NCBI GenBank assembly: GCA_001871515.1
Contig: MNXW01000184.1
Span: 10,180 to 44,959, forward strand
DNA: 34,780 nucleotides
From: Comamonadaceae bacterium CG2_30_57_122
Lineage (GTDB): Bacteria; Pseudomonadota; Gammaproteobacteria; Burkholderiales; Burkholderiaceae_C
Reading direction: 5' to 3'
A program made the position numbers and the translations under genes. Shown here one piece after another: positions 11,901 to 20,700 of the stretch (its first letter is position 1; every line of letters starts with the position of its first letter). Under the pieces are notes generated by a model. It had not been told where the DNA came from. It searched no databases and saw only the letters and a program-made list of their open reading frames with translations.

Positions 11901-12532
11901 GTTTTGATGCCCTTTTGATGGATGTGGACATGCCCGAGATGAATGGCTACACCGCCACCGAGCGCATCCGCGCGGCAGAACTTGCCAGCGGCGCGCACAT
12001 TCCAATCATCGCCATGACGGCGCACGCCATGCAGGGCGCGCGTGAAGAATGTCTGAGCCACGGCATGGACGGCTACCTGTCCAAGCCGATCCACATTGAA
12101 AACTTGTGGCTTGAACTAGACCGTCTGATGCCGGAGCCGTCTGCCGAGGCTACAGCGCTGCGTGCCGCTTCCACCCCCGCACCGGCGAATGATGTCTACC
12201 AAACCCTGGAAATTGCGGATTTTTCCCAGTTGCGCGTCACCGTGGACAACAACCGGGCGCTGTTTGAAGAATTGGTAGCGCTGTACCTGGCGGATGCTCC
12301 GGTGCAACGCCAAAAACTGCAACAGGGATTGCAGGCTGGGGATGCACCAGCCATCCAGCACGCAGCACATGCACTCAAGGGCATGCTCGGCGTCTTTGCG
12401 GCCGAGCGATCCATGGCGGCCGCTCAAGCAGTTGAAACCCAGGCAAAACATCCAGAATGCGCTCGCAGCGTGGCATGCTTGGAGCTGGCACTGGACGAAT
12501 TTGATGCCACGCTACATGCCCATGTGTGGTGA
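8951..12532 (+). CDS. Hybrid sensor histidine kinase (TM sensor-PAS-PAS-HisKA-HATPase-REC-REC-Hpt)
   Basis: Two TM segments flanking a periplasmic region, two PAS domains, H-box [28 protein letters not shown]/G boxes ([25 protein letters not shown]), two receiver domains ([14 protein letters not shown]..; [24 protein letters not shown]) and an Hpt motif ([13 protein letters not shown]). TTG start lies at the MITE junction. Confidence 0.93.
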   Translation: [1193 protein letters not shown]

Positions 12533-12575
12533 ACCGCGTGGCCAGTGCAGCTAAGAAAACCTTAATCGTTGGCTA

Positions 12576-12599
12576 AGGGCTTGTTCATGAACAAGCCCT
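12576..12599. repeat. 24-bp perfect palindrome
   Basis: AGGGCTTGTTCATGAACAAGCCCT equals its own reverse complement; located 44 bp after the kinase stop codon. Confidence 0.85.
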
Positions 12600-12668
12600 A
12601 AGCTGGGCTTAAGGCCGGGGCGCGATGATTCACCCCATCGAAACATCCCCGTACCCAAGCAGTTCACC

Positions 12669-12857
12669 ATGAATACACATTTGAAACAATTTCTCGTCAA
12701 GTACCTGTCCGTCGTTTTCGGCACGCTGATGTCAGTGAGCTTTTTTGCCTTTGTGGCCATTCCCTACAGCTTTGGCGGCCACCCTGGTGAAGACAAGGTG
12801 GCACAAACCACGCTGCAAGCCCCGGCTAAAAGCCACAGCGAGGTGGCTCACACCTAA
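12669..12857 (+). CDS. Small putative membrane protein (62 aa)
   Basis: MNTHLKQFLVKYLSVVFGTLMSVSFFAFVAIPYSFGGHPGEDKVAQTTLQAPAKSHSEVAHT: one hydrophobic segment, ATG start, not antisense to a better ORF. Confidence 0.5.
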   Translation: MNTHLKQFLVKYLSVVFGTLMSVSFFAFVAIPYSFGGHPGEDKVAQTTLQAPAKSHSEVAHT

Positions 12858-12996
12858 CGTCCATGTTCAACAAGGACACCCCAAAGCATGAAACACGCGT
12901 GTTTTGCGTAGGGCGGGTTTCAACCCGCCATGGCCGACTGAAGTCGGCCCTACGACACGCCATTCTTGTCAGCTGTGGGCGTTGTTTCACGCTAAG
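12854..12996 (+). repeat. ~140-bp palindrome-containing repeat, copy 1
   Basis: ctaacgtccatgttcaacaaggacaccccaaagcatgaaac...gtagggcgggtttcaacccgccatggccgactgaagtcggccctac...gtgggcgttgtttcacgctaag. Near-identical in reverse orientation at 34609-34750. Confidence 0.9.
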
Positions 12997-13069
12997 GTCG
13001 GGTAAACCCTTGCTGCTTTGGTTTTGCCGCTAGACTCCAAGGCATCCCCGTTACTTGCTTTGGATGACC

Positions 13070-14032
13070 ATGAACCGCAACGATTTTCAAGAAGACCCTG
13101 AAGACAGCTCGTTCACCCCCGCCCAGCGCTCAGCGGCAGCCGCGCGCAGCACCTGGGTCAGCGTGGGGGTGAACCTGGTCTTGACGGTGGCGCAAATCGC
13201 AGCCGGTGTGCTGTCTAAATCGCAGGGTTTGATTGCCGACGGTATCCATTCGCTGTCTGACCTGGTGGCCGACTTTGTGGTGCTCACCGCCAACCACCTG
13301 AGCCAAAAAGATGCCGATGAAGACCACCCCTATGGTCACCAGCGCTTTGAGACTGCCGCCTCGTTGGTTCTTGGCGCGCTGTTGCTGGCGGTGGGCCTGG
13401 GCATGCTGTGGTCTGCCGCTGCCAAGCTGCAAAACCCAGAGTCGATTGCCACGGTACACATCACCGCGTTATGGGTCGCAGCGGGCGCACTGGTGGCCAA
13501 AGAGCTGCTGTTTCGCTACATGCTGGCGGTGGCCAAACGGGTCAAAAGCAGCATGTTGGTGGCCAACGCCTGGCACGCCAGATCTGATGCCGCGTCTTCC
13601 CTGGTGGTGAGCGTGGGCATCATCGGCAACCTGTTGGGCTACCCGATTCTTGACCCGATTGCCGCCGCCCTGGTGGGCTTTATGGTGACGCGCATGGGCT
13701 GGAGCTTTGGCTGGGACGCGCTGCATGACCTGATGGATCGTGCGGTGGACGAGGCCGAGGTGCAATCCATTCGCAGCACCCTGCTGGGCACCCCGGGCAT
13801 CAGCAATGTGCATGACGTGCGCACGCGCAAGATGGGCGACATGATTGTGCTGGACGCGCATCTGGAAGTGGATGCCACGCTGAGCGTGGAGCAAGGCCAC
13901 GACATTGCGGTGGCGGCACGTGCCCGTGTCATGCAGCACCACCGCGTGCTCAACATGATGACCCATGTGGACCCCTACAAACGCCCCGACCTGGACCACG
14001 CCGCGCCGGTGAAAACAACGTTATCGGTCTAA
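13070..14032 (+). CDS. Cation diffusion facilitator (CDF) family metal transporter
   Basis: STWVSVGVNLVLTVAQIAAGVLSKSQGLIADGIHSLSDLVADFVVL...DEDHPYGHQRFETAASL: CDF HxxxD and HPYGH motifs. ATG at 13070 (ORF opens at 13055). Confidence 0.93.
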   Translation: MNRNDFQEDPEDSSFTPAQRSAAAARSTWVSVGVNLVLTVAQIAAGVLSKSQGLIADGIHSLSDLVADFVVLTANHLSQKDADEDHPYGHQRFETAASLVLGALLLAVGLGMLWSAAAKLQNPESIATVHITALWVAAGALVAKELLFRYMLAVAKRVKSSMLVANAWHARSDAASSLVVSVGIIGNLLGYPILDPIAAALVGFMVTRMGWSFGWDALHDLMDRAVDEAEVQSIRSTLLGTPGISNVHDVRTRKMGDMIVLDAHLEVDATLSVEQGHDIAVAARARVMQHHRVLNMMTHVDPYKRPDLDHAAPVKTTLSV

Positions 14033-14111
14033 CTTTCATGGCCGAGACGGCCACCCCGCATCATGAAAAACGTCTTCGTTCAAAATTATTGAACATAAAT
14101 TTGTTGATTGC

Positions 14112-14128
14112 ACGTTGTTTCACGTTAA
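14112..14128. repeat. Orphan terminal fragment of the ~140-bp repeat
   Basis: acgttgtttcacgttaa matches the end of the repeats at 12996 (cgttgtttcacgctaa) and 34609 (ttaacgtgaaacaacg). Confidence 0.6.
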
Positions 14129-14130
14129 AT

Positions 14131-15102
14131 TCAGGTCACTGACTTGCCCTGCACCACGTCCAGCGCCAGGCACAAATCGGCCCAGGCCTTGCCCTTGTCC
14201 TGGCCGCTGCGCAGCAAATAGGCAGGCGGGTAAGTCACCACCACCGGCACCCCGGCAAAACGCCATACCTGGCCGCGCAGCTTGCCCAGCGGCTGTTTGG
14301 CTTGCTCGGGCGGGGTTTCGCTCAGCAGCAGGTGCATGGCGAAACGGCCCATGGCCAGAATCACTTTGGGTTGGGTGAGCGCAATTTCCCGGCGCAGGTA
14401 ATGGCTGCAGGTGGCCAGTTCATCAACGCTGGGGGCACGCGCCAGCGCTGGGCGGCACTTGAGCACAGGGGTCAGGTAAGCGCGCTTGGGCGCAGCATCT
14501 GCTGCACCGGCATCGACCCCTGACACCGTGCCAGGCTGCAGCCGCTGCACCCCGACGGCGCGCAGCATGTTGTCCAGCAACTTGCCTGGCGCATCGACAA
14601 ACGGCTGCCCCAGGCGTTCCTCTGTCTCATCCGGCGGATCGCCCACCACCAACCAGTCGCAGGGCACCAGCATGGACGGCGCATCCAGCACACTGGCGCG
14701 CCGCCCCAGACACATGGCGCAGGCCTGGCAAGCGGCCAGCGTTGCCTGCAGCTGCGGCCAGTCCATGTGGTCAATGCCCGGCGGCAAAGCGGTGACCCGG
14801 CTGGGCACAGCCCCACGCGGCGAGTCCGCCCGAACCGGCCGGTGCTCAACAACCGGTGGCACCTGTGGGGGAACTGCAGAAGCCGATGCCTCTGGCGCAG
14901 CTGCCACTGACACACCCAGCGGCGGCGCAACCGGCAAGGCCGACGGGCTTGCTTTGGCTTCTGGTTCTTGTGAACGATTTATGCCTCTAGCCCTTGTATT
15001 GTCTGTGCTAGTAGCTTCACTATCTGTAGCATCTGGCAGCCAGACGTGCACCCCCATCTCGTGCAGCATGGCGCGTTGGCGGGTGTCAAGGTCGAGGCTC
15101 AT
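14131..15102 (-). CDS. Uracil-DNA glycosylase (family 4/5-like) with long N-terminal linker
   Basis: CDWLVVGDPPDETEERLGQPFVDAPGKLLDNMLRAVGV...RAYLTPVLKCRPALARAPSVDELATCSHYLRREIALTQPKVILAMGRFAMHLLL...VVVTYPPAYLLR: UDG-superfamily motifs GDPPDxxE, GKLLDNML and TYPPAYLL. Confidence 0.88.
   Translation of the reverse strand: MSLDLDTRQRAMLHEMGVHVWLPDATDSEATSTDNTRARGINRSQEPEAKASPSALPVAPPLGVSVAAAPEASASAVPPQVPPVVEHRPVRADSPRGAVPSRVTALPPGIDHMDWPQLQATLAACQACAMCLGRRASVLDAPSMLVPCDWLVVGDPPDETEERLGQPFVDAPGKLLDNMLRAVGVQRLQPGTVSGVDAGAADAAPKRAYLTPVLKCRPALARAPSVDELATCSHYLRREIALTQPKVILAMGRFAMHLLLSETPPEQAKQPLGKLRGQVWRFAGVPVVVTYPPAYLLRSGQDKGKAWADLCLALDVVQGKSVT
14978..15032 (-). repeat. Short dispersed repeat in frame in the UDG gene (copy b)
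   Basis: Coding-strand sequence gatgctacagatagtgaagctactagcacagacaatacaagggctagaggcataaat; shares CAAGGGCTAGAGGCATA exactly with the copy in purK. Confidence 0.8.
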
Positions 15103-15117
15103 GGCTGCATTGTCCGT

Positions 15118-15597
15118 TCAAACCGGGGCGTCCAGCTTGCGGCTCATCACCACCGCATCTTCGCGCTGGCCATCGGCTGCCGGGTAGTAAGCCCGGCGTG
15201 TGCCCACGGTACGAAAGCCCTGCGCTTTGTAAACGTGGATCGCTCGGGTGTTGCCGGTGCGCGCTTCCAGCCAGAGCCACTGCACGCCTTGAGTGCGCGC
15301 CCAGGTGGCCAGCGCGTCCAGCATGACCCGCGCCCAGCCTTGGCGCTGGTAGCTGGGGGCCACGGTGATGTTGAGCAAATGCACTTCTTCAAAGCCTTTC
15401 ATGCCCACAAAGTAACCCAGCAAGGCATCGCCCGCCAGCAGCATCTGGCATGGGTAAGCACTTTCCAGACAGTCGGTGAAGTGGCGGCGCTGCCAGGGGT
15501 GCGGGTGAGCCTGGCGCTCCACGGCTACCACCGCCTCCAGGCTGGCCTCGGTCATGGGTTCGAAGCGGACTTCGATCGGGTTGGGCGGTCTCGTCAT
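15118..15597 (-). CDS. rimI: Ribosomal protein S18 alanine N-acetyltransferase
   Basis: GNAT fold signature VHLLNITVAPSYQRQGWARVMLDAL..WLWLEARTGNTRAIHVYKAQGFRTVGTRRAYYPA, the RimI hallmark; next to tsaB. Confidence 0.92.
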   Translation of the reverse strand: MTRPPNPIEVRFEPMTEASLEAVVAVERQAHPHPWQRRHFTDCLESAYPCQMLLAGDALLGYFVGMKGFEEVHLLNITVAPSYQRQGWARVMLDALATWARTQGVQWLWLEARTGNTRAIHVYKAQGFRTVGTRRAYYPAADGQREDAVVMSRKLDAPV

Positions 15598-15607
15598 GGT
15601 GTCAAAT

Positions 15608-16348
15608 TCAAGCCGATCTGCCCAGCACGGCTGGCGTGCCAACCGCCAGCGCAGCTTTGGCAGCCGCACGCTCCAGCGTGGTTTGTGCTACTTTGTCGCG
15701 AATGTAAATCGGCAGGGCCTGATCCGCTGGCAGCGCCGAGCCGTTAGCCAGCAAGCCAGGCGCCAGCCGCAACAGCGCCGCCGCCGTGGGCAGGGCATCC
15801 ACACGCTGTGCACCGGGCGTGTGCAGGCGTTCGCCATAAGCTGCAAACACATTGCCGGCCAGCACATCGGCTCCATTCCAGTTCAAATCTTCTGGATGAA
15901 TCAGGCTGTAACCCTTGTTTTTAATCCACAAGTCACTATTAAATGTATAGCTTGCTGTGTACAGCTCGTCCATCCGCGCATCGAGCAGGGCGGTCACCTG
16001 CAGGTTGGGCGCTGCGCCCAGTTGCAGGCGTGCGTCTTCGGCCACCGCCAGCAAGGTGTCTACCGGCAGCACCGGCAAGGCCGCGCCAAAGGCCAAGCCT
16101 TGCGCTACCGAGCAGGCGGTGCGCAAGCCGGTGAACGAACCCGGCCCGGCCCCGAAAACAATCGCCGTCAAGTCACCAAACTGCAGCCCGGCCTGCGCCA
16201 TCAGACGCTGAATTTCTGGAATCAGGTGGGTAGAAGTCAAGGCGCCACCAGCGGCGTTGTGCTGCCAGAGTTGCGCGCTGCTTCCCACGCCACGCTGCAA
16301 CGCAATCGACATGCGGTCAGTGCTGGTGTCAAAGGCCAATAGGTTCAT
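15608..16348 (-). CDS. tsaB: tRNA threonylcarbamoyladenosine biosynthesis protein TsaB
   Basis: MNLLAFDTSTDRMSIAL...STHLIPEIQRLMAQAGLQFGDLTAIVFGAGPGSFTGLRTACSVAQGLAFG: TsaB/YeaZ motif. Confidence 0.95.
   Translation of the reverse strand: MNLLAFDTSTDRMSIALQRGVGSSAQLWQHNAAGGALTSTHLIPEIQRLMAQAGLQFGDLTAIVFGAGPGSFTGLRTACSVAQGLAFGAALPVLPVDTLLAVAEDARLQLGAAPNLQVTALLDARMDELYTASYTFNSDLWIKNKGYSLIHPEDLNWNGADVLAGNVFAAYGERLHTPGAQRVDALPTAAALLRLAPGLLANGSALPADQALPIYIRDKVAQTTLERAAAKAALAVGTPAVLGRSA
15901..15953 (-). repeat. Short dispersed repeat in frame in tsaB (copy c)
   Basis: Coding strand gctatacatttaatagtgacttgtggattaaaaacaagggttacagcctga; aligns with the AT-rich repeat family and encodes SYTFNSDLWIKNKGYSLI. 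Confidence 0.6.
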
Positions 16349-16418
16349 AGGTTTCGATTTTAAAAAAGCCCCAACTTTCAAGTTGGAAAACTTAAAGTGA
16401 GGACGATGCAGCTTGAAT

Positions 16419-16446
16419 TTGACAGACAAGCCATACTATTTACAAT
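16419..16446 (+). promoter_or_regulatory. Sigma70-like promoter for the two-gene ATPase cassette
   Basis: Perfect -35 TTGACA (16419-16424), 16-nt spacer, -10 TACAAT (16441-16446), 31 bp upstream of the ATG at 16477. Confidence 0.7.
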
Positions 16447-16449
16447 GTT

Positions 16450-16463
16450 GAGTAAATTTACTC
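16450..16463. promoter_or_regulatory. 14-bp perfect palindrome at the predicted transcription start (putative operator)
   Basis: GAGTAAATTTACTC lies immediately after the -10 box. Confidence 0.55.
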
Positions 16464-16476
16464 AGTATGTTTTTTT

Positions 16477-17754
16477 ATGGTTTTCCAACGACATCAAGTT
16501 CAACTTCTGCAAAGCAGAATAGAAGAAGCACCACAGTTCATCACGATTGTGACCGGACCCAGGCAAGTGGGCAAAACCACCCTGGTACGCCAAGCGTTGG
16601 AACAATGCGCGCATCTTTTTTTGGCTGTTGACCAGCCCACAGAAGCACGCTCATTTTCCTACAGTAACTCCCGCACACAGAACATCATTGAGAACGAAGA
16701 TGCACCGCACGATGCCGCCTGGCTGATCCGGTGCTGGAAAGAAGCCCGCCAACGCTACCAAGCGTTTCAGCAAACCCACTCAGGGCAACCGTTTACCTTT
16801 GTGCTGGACGAAATTCAGAAACTGCCACGCTGGTCAGATACCGTCAAAGGCCTGTGGGACGCTGACCGCGCCCAAGGCCTGAACATGCACGTGATCCTGC
16901 TCGGAAGCTCACCTTTACTGATTCAAAAAGGTCTGACCGAAAGTCTGGCCGGGCGCTACGAGCTGATGCGCGTCATGCACTGGTCGTTTCTGGAAATGCA
17001 CCAGGCATTTGACTTCACACTCAATGAATACATCTACTTTGGCGGCTATCCCGGTGCGGCTCGCTTGATCCGTGACGAAGCCCGCTGGCGCAACTATGTA
17101 CTGGGCAGTCTGGTGCAGCCCAGCATCGACACCGACATCCTGCAAATGACCCGCGTGGACAAACCCGCTTTGCTCAAGCAGCTTTTTGAACTGGGGGCCA
17201 GCTATTCCGGCCAGTTGCTGGCTTTGGGCAAGGTCAAGGGTCAATTGCAAGACGCGGGCAACGAGACCACCCTGGCCGGATACCTCACCTTGCTGAGCAA
17301 TGCAGGCCTGCTCACCGGCCTGCAAAAATACCATGTGGGTGCAGCGCGGCGGCGTGCCTCGGCACCCAAGTTCAACGTGCTCAACACCGCCCTGATGTCC
17401 AGCGCCACACCCTACACCCTGACCCAGGCACAAGCGGATCGCAGCTACTGGGGGCGGCTGGTGGAAAGTGCGGTGGGCGCGCACTTGTGGAACACCGCCG
17501 CCAGTCATGAAGAAGTCAGCTACTGGCGCGAAAGCCCGCACGAGGTGGACTTTGTCATTTCCGATGCAGTACGCCTGACGGCGATTGAGGTAAAAAGCGC
17601 GGCCTCTGCGGGCAAGCTCAGCGGCCTGGAAGCATTTGCAAAACAACACCCCCATAGCAAACCCTTGCTGGTGGGCGCAGGCGGCATTGCGCTGACCGAG
17701 TTTTTGTCCTACCCCCTGGCCCATTGGCTGGATGGGCAATGCGTGCGGGCATGA
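16477..17754 (+). CDS. AAA_14/DUF4143-type ATPase with C-terminal PD-(D/E)XK-like motif
   Basis: Walker A VTGPRQVGKTTLVRQ, Walker B FTFVLDEIQKLPRWSDTVKGLWD, sensor HVILLGSSPLL, C-terminal YWRESPHEVDFVISDAVRLTAIEVKSA, typical of the family. Confidence 0.88.
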   Translation: MVFQRHQVQLLQSRIEEAPQFITIVTGPRQVGKTTLVRQALEQCAHLFLAVDQPTEARSFSYSNSRTQNIIENEDAPHDAAWLIRCWKEARQRYQAFQQTHSGQPFTFVLDEIQKLPRWSDTVKGLWDADRAQGLNMHVILLGSSPLLIQKGLTESLAGRYELMRVMHWSFLEMHQAFDFTLNEYIYFGGYPGAARLIRDEARWRNYVLGSLVQPSIDTDILQMTRVDKPALLKQLFELGASYSGQLLALGKVKGQLQDAGNETTLAGYLTLLSNAGLLTGLQKYHVGAARRRASAPKFNVLNTALMSSATPYTLTQAQADRSYWGRLVESAVGAHLWNTAASHEEVSYWRESPHEVDFVISDAVRLTAIEVKSAASAGKLSGLEAFAKQHPHSKPLLVGAGGIALTEFLSYPLAHWLDGQCVRA

Positions 17755-20700
17755 ATACCCGTTTCAGTCGCGATCAAGACCGCCTGCCGCTGGAGCGCAA
17801 AGCCCGAGCACGCAAAAAAGAGGATCGCCTAGGCAAGTCCCATCCCCTGAACCACTACCGAGACGTGCGCGCCTGGGTGCTGCTGGCTGACCCTGGTGCG
17901 GGCAAGTCAGATGTGTTCGCCACCCTGGCCTTCAGCGAAGGTGGCATCTACGTCAGCGCACGTGACTTTGTTGATTTGGATTTGCCCGCCAATTGGCAAG
18001 AGCCGCTGTTCATCGATGCCCTGGATGAAATCACCTCTGGCCATGCATCTGGGGCGACTCCACTGAGCCTGATACGTCAAAAGCTGCAACGGCTCGGTAC
18101 ACCCAAATTTCGCATCTCCTGCCGCGAAGCTGACTGGCGCGGCAATGCCGATGGGGATGCCCTCAAACGGCTGGCAGGTGACGACAACTTCGCCGAGCTG
18201 CACCTGACCCTACTGTCGCACAGGCAATCCGTGGCCCTGATCGCACACTGGCAAACCTGCCCAGAAGCACAAGCCGAAGCCTTCATGCAAGAAGCCCAAA
18301 AACGCGACCTTGAAGACCTGCTGGACAACCCGCAAACCCTGCGCTTGCTGGTTAAGGCAGTTGCCGCCCAGGGAGGTGACTGGCCCACCAGCAAAACCAA
18401 GACCTATGAAATGGCCTGTGCACAACTGGTGCGCGAGCACAACGACGAGCATCTGGCCAACAACCGTGACAGTACCCCGCCCGATGACCAGACGCTGCTG
18501 GCCGCCGGGTATTTGTGCGCTGTCATGTTGTTGTCGGGCAGCGCCGCCATCGCCTGGCAGCGGCAAGGCCAGCCGCCTGCAAGCGTGGTGATCTTGCCCG
18601 AGCTGCACAGCACCGCCCCGGCCCCCGACCTGCCCACCTGCCGGGTTGCGCTGCACACCCGCTTGTTCAGAGGCAATGGCACTGGCGATTTCTGGCCGGT
18701 GCACCGCACGGTAGCCGAATACTTGGGAGCACATTACCTTGCTGCTCGCATCAACGCTGGTCTGCCCGCCAGCCGCGTGCTGGCGCTGATGCTGGGCGAA
18801 GACGGTGGCCTGGTGCCCGAGTTGCGTGGCCTGCATGCCTGGCTGGCCGCTGTGGCCTCAACTGACTTGCGCCGCGAACTGATCGCACAGGATCCTTTGG
18901 GTGTGGTGCTGAATGGTGATGTGCGCAACTTCAGCCGCGCGCAAAAATTGCAATTGCTCAACGCCTTGCGTGATGAAGCCACGCGCTACACCTACTTCAG
19001 ACATCAAAGCTGGGGCAGCCATCCCTTTGGTGCGTTGGCCACGACAGACATGGAAGACGATTTCAAAGTCCTGCTGGCATCAGCCGACCGCAGCCCGCCG
19101 CACATGGCTGTGCTCGATTGCACGCTGAATGCCTTGACTCATGGGCTGCCCATGCCCGCATTGGCCCCGGCGCTTGAGCAGATTGTGCGAGACAAAACCT
19201 ATTGGACTGACTTGCGGCCTGATGCGCTGAATGTCCTTGTGATCTATGCGCAGGTTGAAAATGATGCTTCAACGCTCACTCACCTCCTGGCAAGCGTCTA
19301 CACCAACGTGGTGGAAGACCCAGAGGACGAGTTGCTGGGGACTCTGTTGCAGGCGCTTTACCCAGACCAAATTTCACCCAACCGGGTCTGGCAGTATTTT
19401 TGTGAGCCGAAGGCTAAAAATCTGCGGGGTGTCTACTGGCAGTTTTGGCACGAGTTACCTAAGCAAGCCGCCTCTCAAAACGAGATAGCCGTTCTGTTGG
19501 ATTCACTGGTTGGCATCGGCTACCAACTCAAAAATGAGTACGACCATTTAGGCTCAGCTGACATCGTTGGTGAATTACTGGTCTATGGCGTGCGCCAGCA
19601 CGGTGCTCAGATTGAAACGAAGCGTCTGTATGGCTGGCTATCTCTTGGCTTGGGGCCGCATGAGCACTGCCCGCTCAGCGCGGCGTTCAAGTCTGCACTT
19701 AAAGAATGGCTCAGTGACCAGCCATCACGCTACAAGGCTTTGTTTGAACATGGCCTGCAGTTACAAACGGCTGAAAGTGACAACGCATACCGCAATTTGT
19801 GGCGTGTTCGTGCACGACTCTATGGCGCAGCCGAGCCAGCCGATGCTGCGTCTTGGTATTTGTCCCTGGCAAATGCGAGCTCAAAAGATGCGTTACGACA
19901 ACAACTCGTTACCGAATCATTTCAACTTACCCGGCAAGAGGAAAGCGCGGATAAAGCACTACAACTGATTGAACAATGGGTTGCAAATTACCCCCTCGAC
20001 AACGCTTGGGCAGAAGATTTTTTACATTGTCCCTATCCACCCGAAGAATCCGAACAAGCGTACATTGATTCCGAGATCGATCACAAAAAAGACAAGGACG
20101 AGCAGAACCGTCAGCGCATCAACTTCTTTCGCAAAACTCTGCCAAACTTTGAGCACGGCCCGGCTCACCAGGGAGCGCTGGCGGAAGTGGCCAACGCCTA
20201 TCTCAACTTCTTTCGCCAATCACAACAAGAAACCCCGGATACGCGCCTGCTTGAGTTGCTGAATCAAAACAAAGAGTGGGTGCACCTTGCCTTGCGCGGT
20301 TTGCGTCAATGCCTGCTGCGCGACGACTTGCCGACTGCTGCTGACATCTTGAAGGTTCACGCGGAAAATCGCCGCTACACCTTGGCCAGCCCGTGCCTGG
20401 CGGCCATTGAACTGCGCTACACAAAAAATGCTGCGACAGCGTTTGATCTACCCACAAACACGCTTGAAACAGTTGCCTCTTTTCATCTGACCAACAATTT
20501 CTATGAAACTCCCGTGTGGTTCAAGCAACTGCTGACACAACGGCCAGAGGTTTTGATCAAGGTCATGGCCCCCCTGATTAGCCAACAAATTGCTGCCAAG
20601 TCTGAACACATAGAAGGCTTGTATAGCCTGGCCCGCAACCCTGACTATGCAACGGTTGCCAAGCAACTAGTGCCCCAATTGATTGCAGACTTTCCCATCA

